DNA from: Apoda limacodes
Lineage: Eukaryota; Arthropoda; Insecta; Lepidoptera; Limacodidae
Assembly (NCBI GenBank): GCA_946406115.1
Contig: OX291542.1
Location: 38,087,321-38,151,320 of the forward strand
Direction: 5' to 3'
Length of the DNA: 64,000 bases
The notes below the pieces were generated by a model. That model saw only the letters and a program-made list of their open reading frames with translations, did not search any database and was not told the origin of the DNA. Below, in pieces: positions 59,677-64,000 of the stretch. The position numbers and the translations under genes are program-made. The number at the start of each line of letters is the position of its first letter. Position 1 is the first letter of the stretch.

Positions 59677-61530
59677 TGGTCAATGATTGAATAACATAAT
59701 ATGTATTTACATGGGAACGTTGTTCCTTCCTTTCAAAATCCTATCAATGACAAGCATACTTCACCTAATACATCAACTAGCATACAATCTGTCAATATGA
59801 GGTTGCCCACTTTAGAAATCGAACCACATTAGTAATAGGCTTATTTATACTGTCACAATCCGCAGTAATAATGGAAAAGAAGATAATGTACATGACATAT
59901 GGCTTATTTTCTCGAGTTGTTAGACCGCTCGTTAAGTAGGTAGTAATACCTGAATAGAAGAAAGGAATCTGGCAATCAGATCCTGTAATCAAACTATAAC
60001 CCGGGAAAGGGTGTATAAGCAAGGCAGAAGGTAGCTCCTTTTATGACCCCTGAATGTAAAATTCAAGACATGCGACTTGTGTAGTGTCACGAAAAAGAAG
60101 AATGTACAAAATGTACATATTTAAAATTGTAATGAAATATTTACACGACATATCATTGTGACGATACCATATTGATGCCTTAACATTTTTGTTATACAAT
60201 GTTTCTATTCAAGTTTTAGCGCGAAGATTTTCATTAGTAAACAATTCTCAATGAACGTACTACCTATGGCAAAATGCATCTTTAAATTGGAATGGCGTGT
60301 TCAAATATACAAGTTCAGAAATTTTATACATTAGATGAGAAGTTATGATTTATTTTATGAAAGGTTTCAAGTTAATAATAATATAAGTACAAAGGACTTA
60401 AATGTAAAATATTAAGTTATGAACTTACGAATCATAGACATCATCACAGAATTAATTGTTAAATGTTGGTAGTAATCTAACTTCCCTTTTATGAATTCGG
60501 ACTCTAGACAAAATAAAGTTGCGTAAAATTTTGAACCTGTGGCGCGAGAATGAATGGTTTAAAGCTACCTATGATTGAGTTTTTGTTTGGAACTAAAGTT
60601 GATTATAACAAGCGCTGATTGGGAGTTTTATAATGTTGAATATAACCGCGAAAGTTTAAGTTATTTACAACTTTTATAATATTGAAAACGCCCGCGAGAC
60701 ACTATACAATAAAAATTCTAACAATTATAAAAGGTAGTTGTCTTGGTTTTTACGTATTTCGTATAATGGTATGACGTGTTAGTTTATTTACTATTTTGCC
60801 TGGTTAGCTAGTGTAGGAGAGCGCTGATGTGCATCGTAAGGGTGCGCCCCTTAAACCTACTTTTAGTTCGCAAGTCCTGAACGCTTAGCTACCTGGTTCC
60901 CACAAGTTTTGTTTTTGTTTGTTATAAATTTTTTTTGGCATTTAAGAATAGATAATATTTCAAAATGAGTAGCTATAATAATTACTGGTATTTTTTTACT
61001 TCTCTGCAACACAACATTTTTACATGAAAAAAATTGTAATGGACAGGGAAAAATCCCTTTATACACATATGATATTCAGAAATTGGTGCAAAACGCTAAT
61101 TTTACCTTAAAAAAATATTTAACGTAATATTTTACACCATACAAATACACCATTACAGAACGTAAACAAAAGATTTAGACCAATTCAGACAAGTGAATAA
61201 CAGGAAACAACAATTTTTTTTTATGAAAATATTGCCAGCCTAAAAGAAGGACTCCCAAAAACTGACGCTAGATTGAGTTCCTAATATTTTTGTGGTTACC
61301 TATTTCAATGCGCGACCGCACAATTTTACGGATGTGAAATGAGAAGGAGAGAGCATTGATATCTTTCCCTTCCTGAAGTTATAAATAGTTAATATAAAAT
61401 ACTAATTTAAAATTTGGATTTACAACTTTAGCATTTTTATAGATGTACATAAAACTATAAGGCATAAATAGGTCCAAAACCTGTCAAAGTTAATAACCGT
61501 TTGTAAAAAAAATCATATAAAACACTAATT
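59677..61530. other. AT-rich gap, nothing recognised
   Basis: About 1.85 kb without a convincing open frame, element end or RNA gene on either strand. It may be an intron or intergenic host DNA. Confidence 0.4.
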
Positions 61531-61533
61531 TTT

Positions 61534-61935
61534 ATGTGCTCCGCTTCGTTTTACGCGCCAGTTTTCCAGTTTACAAGTGGGACGCCCTAACTACATTCAA
61601 TAAGTACAAGTTCTTTCTGGCGCTCGCCGGCCGCTGCCGCGGCACGCTCCGCTTGGCTTCGCGCGCTAACTTTCATGTGCTCCGCTTCGTTTTACGCGCC
61701 AGTTTTCAAGTTTACAAGTGGGACGCCTTGACTACATTTAATAAGTACAAGTTCTTTCTGGCGCTCACCGGCCGCTACCGCGGCACGCTCCGCTCGGCTT
61801 CGCGCGCTAACTTTCATGTGCTCCGCTTCGTTTAACGCGCCAGTTTTCAAGTTTACAAGTGGGACGCCCTGACTACATTAAATAAGTACAAGTATGTTCT
61901 GTCACTCGCCGAGTTCACTCGGCTTTGCACACTTA
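61534..61935 (+). repeat. 141-bp satellite-like tandem repeat with an open frame
   Basis: Units start ATGTGCTCCGCTTCGTTT at 61534, 61675 and 61816; the third fades after about 100 bp. Each unit has a GC-rich half (GGCGCTCGCCGGCCGCTGCC, GCGGCACGCTCCGC) and an AT-rich half (TTCAATAAGTACAAG). As 141 is 47 codons, one frame is open through the first two units (MLRFVLRASFPVYKWDALTT and on), ending only where the third unit has TTTAACG for TTTTACG. It is probably satellite DNA, not a gene. Confidence 0.85.
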
Positions 61936-62569
61936 CTTACCATAAGCTCTATATCAGGCTGGCAGTAAACTTAACTCTGTATAATAAAACGTAAGTTGTA
62001 TTTATGTTATTTTCTATTTTATGTAGTACGTAATGTAATCTAATTGTCTTATCGGTTATTTGGGAGTTTTTTTTTGAGGCTGGTAACATTGCAATTAAAA
62101 AAAAGTGTTTGTGTTTCCTTTTTCTTAATCCGTTTACAATATTTTAAAAAGTGTAATAACATGGTTTTTAAGATTTTATCAGTGTGTAAAGGATGATTTG
62201 GACAGCTACAAGAAATCAGAACTGCTATAATGCCGAGCAAGTGAACTTTATATTTTATTTCGACCATTTGGTCGGAAAAAAAAAATCTGATAGTAAATAT
62301 TTTTTTTATCGAAAACTATTATTTGGCACCGATTTTCATATATCATTTCTATACCAGGGAGTGCTACACTATCTAATAAGATTTTTTTCAGGTTAAAATG
62401 TCGTGTTGCAGAGAAGTAAATATTTACCTAATTACTTATGTGTCTGATTGTTGTACTAAATAATAACTTAGAAATAAAGTCAAAATTAATAATTACATAT
62501 TTGTGTTTTACGTTTGAAATTCCTGAAAAATCCAATAACTGTAAGCCAAACTAACGTATAGTCCGAAAT
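61936..62569. other. AT-rich gap
   Basis: Nothing recognised on either strand. Confidence 0.45.
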
Positions 62570-62650
62570 AATTTCGGAAACCGATATAATATTATTTCTA
62601 TAATATATATCCGTATCCAGATCCGAAATTTCATATTCATAACATCCCTG
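62570..62650 (-). mobile_element. Possible hAT-type terminal region
   Basis: The minus strand starts CAGGGATGTTATGAATATGA, AATTTCGGATCTGGATACGG, a layout I remember from hAT ends (CAGGGATGTT then GGATA-type repeats). No opposite end or 8-bp duplication could be confirmed. Confidence 0.3.
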
Positions 62651-62779
62651 ATCATTTATAATGAGTATCACATTTAGAAAATTGCACATAGAAACAAAGT
62701 GGTTACCAAAAACAAAAAAAACTTCACGCTTGAAGTCTGGGATGTCCAAGTCTAAGTTTCTGTGTTGTTGCAAAACGGT

Positions 62780-63070
62780 TGAAGAGGTGTTGTAGAGTTG
62801 GAATTTACGGTCTTTTGTCGACGATCACGTAGAAAACCTCGCCGTGCGTTTTTCTGATTCGATAATCATCTTGAATCGGACGTTGAAGACCTGGAACTTT
62901 ATAACAACTTCTTGCCGACGACAACGAAGAAAACTTATACTATTAGCGTGTTACTGATTCTGATGAACTGATGTTCTTGGAATCGACGTTGGAGAAACGG
63001 AACTTTACAGTCTTTTTCCGATAACCACGAAGAAAATTCGCCAATCTTGTTTTTGAAATATATGATAGCC
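62780..63070 (+). repeat. Diverged tandem units of about 100 bp
   Basis: GGAATTTACGGTCTTTTGTC with CACGTAGAAAAC (62800), GGAACTTTATAACAACTTCT with CAACGAAGAAAAC (62898) and GGAACTTTACAGTCTTTTTC with CACGAAGAAAAT (62999) mark three units. One frame reads HLESDVEDLELYNNFLP, acidic like some transposase N-termini. Origin unknown. Confidence 0.5.
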
Positions 63071-63074
63071 AGAA

Positions 63075-64000
63075 AGGACACTTCAGAAATCTAATAACTT
63101 CTTTTATGAAGAACCCCATACTGTATTCTTTAGAGAAAACCTTGGCAGGGAGCTCATTCCACAACCTAAGCGTTCGTTGGAGGAAGTTTCTCTGAAACCG
63201 CACTGTACGCGACCATTTCGGTTCTAAAGTGTTAGAATGAATTCCCTGCCGATGGCGAGCGGTGCGATGGTAGAAAGTAGCCGTGGGCATCATTTCGAAC
63301 GATTCCTCAGAACACAGCCCCTTGTACAAGCGGTCTACACACACAGGGAGGCAAAGTCTCTCCTCAGACTTAAGGGCGACAATTCTCACAGCCCGTCGTT
63401 GAACCAAGTCAAAAGGGCCAAGCTGGTATCCGGGTGCACCCACCCAGAGATGGCAGCAGACTTGTGAAGCAGCAACCTTTGCCCCGACGTGAAGTACTGC
63501 TTCGCTCTGTTGAGTACACCAAGTTTTTGGACGCCAGCTTTACCTTGTCTAGCAAGTGATCTCGGAACTGAACATCGCTGGAGATGTCAACACCAAGGAT
63601 CCCAATGCTCTTTAAGATGGAGAGGGGAGTTTTCTAGAATTGTGGGAACACAGTTTATTGGATTTTCTTAGCGGTGAACGCGCAGACTTGTGTCTTTGAA
63701 GGGTTGAATTGGACCAAGTTTTCCCGTCCCCAGTCAGAGACCTTGGACAGACTGATCTCGATTTCAGACACAAGTTCTTCACGTTTTTCCTCCATAAAGG
63801 AACGAGAGATGCTTGCACGGCCCGTGTAATAAGCGTCTCCAGTACTGTCATCTGCATAGCAATGTATGTTGTTGATGTCCAACATATTATTAATGTGCAG
63901 TAGAAACAGCGTAGGAGACAGCACAGAGCCTTGCGGGACACCAGCATTAATGTCCATGCTGTCAGAGCAACTACCGTCTACTACGGCTCGTATGCGTCTG
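63075..64000 (-). pseudogene. Jockey-like copy, decayed, runs off the window
   Basis: Minus strand, from right to left: DINAGVPQGSVLSPTLFLLH, CYADD, NLVQFNPSKTQVCAFTAKK (63957-63655), then after shifts KLASKnLGVLNRAKQYF, GAPGYQLGPFDLVQRRAVRI and FYHRTARHRQGIHSNTLEPK to about 63078. The 3' UTR and A tail are missing and several deletions remove tens of bases (63385, 63460). Its age lies between the 1-325 fragment and the fresh copies. Confidence 0.88.

Noticed and set aside
62486..62773. A 95-codon minus-strand frame
   Set aside because: It overlies a possible hAT terminal region; the DIY/IIS-rich peptide reflects AT-rich sequence.
1..64000. A new defence, toxin or biosynthetic gene cluster
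   Set aside because: Every frame with a recognisable domain belongs to a transposon, apart from one candidate exon and possibly one pol tail; nothing supports a linked multi-gene system.

Overview
The window reads as a stretch of insect, most probably lepidopteran (moth or butterfly), nuclear DNA made almost entirely of transposable elements in different states of decay. The case for Lepidoptera rests on remembered repeat motifs: Helitron ends of the ...CTTTATAATATTAGTATAGA and GCGAGCGAAGCCGCGG...CTAGT types, the GGGTTCCGTA...GCGAGTCCGACTCGCAC repeat, a (TTTGAC)n-tailed LINE/SINE end and a tRNA-derived SINE. It was not tested by a search. Reading frames are eukaryotic in style, with possible splice sites and poly(A) or microsatellite tails. 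No rRNA, functional tRNA gene, CRISPR array or prokaryotic operon is visible.

Layout. 0-2.1 kb: two non-LTR retrotransposon fragments. 3.8-4.6 kb: a PIF/Harbinger transposase remnant carrying two minisatellites that grew out of its own coding sequence. 6.5-9.65 kb: a complete but dead hAT-like element (14-bp inverted ends, 5-bp target duplication) with a deleted jockey-like copy nested in it. 10.0-12.9 kb: a foldback element, a Myb/SANT-like exon and a badly decayed Ty3/gypsy pol. 13.0-15.6 kb: the most open jockey-like copy, sitting inside a GGGTTCCGTA repeat. 16.8-20.9 kb: a DIRS-type tyrosine-recombinase retrotransposon. 21.2-23.8 kb: a Ty3/gypsy pol with a strange double block in its reverse transcriptase. 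23.9-28.6 kb: two Helitron-like repeats, one split by a CR1-like LINE and one carrying a SINE. 28.9-34.0 kb: a near full-length LOA/I-type LINE with a perfect 13-bp target duplication. 34.1-36.5 kb: an endonuclease fragment and two foldback elements. 37.3-37.6 kb: the best candidate for a host gene exon. 38.8-42.5 kb: a second, different DIRS element on the minus strand. 42.6-52.3 kb: jockey-like copies in both orientations, one nested in a decayed CR1-like LINE. 53.9-59.2 kb: a BEL/Pao element abutting an internally deleted Ty3/gypsy. 59.2-64 kb: AT-rich DNA, minisatellites, a 141-bp tandem repeat and a last jockey-like fragment running off the window.

How the parts relate. One jockey-like family supplies at least seven pieces (1-325, 8940-9452, 13021-15639, 42637-44435, 46140-46767, 47510-50391, 63075-64000) and is the most recent invader. 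Two of its copies share an inactivating 16-nt deletion although they are separate insertions, and they lie head to head as a 1.8-kb inverted repeat. Nesting gives a relative order: hAT, DIRS, the CR1-like LINE and the Helitrons are older; jockey-like, the second CR1-like LINE and LOA/I-type insertions are younger. A second theme is that several minisatellites start inside transposon coding sequence. I found no clearly new defence, toxin or metabolic system. The oddities worth checking are the duplicated reverse transcriptase block, the self-derived minisatellites, the both-ends-truncated jockey copy with a target duplication, the two DIRS lineages, the open-frame 141-bp satellite and the orphan exon.
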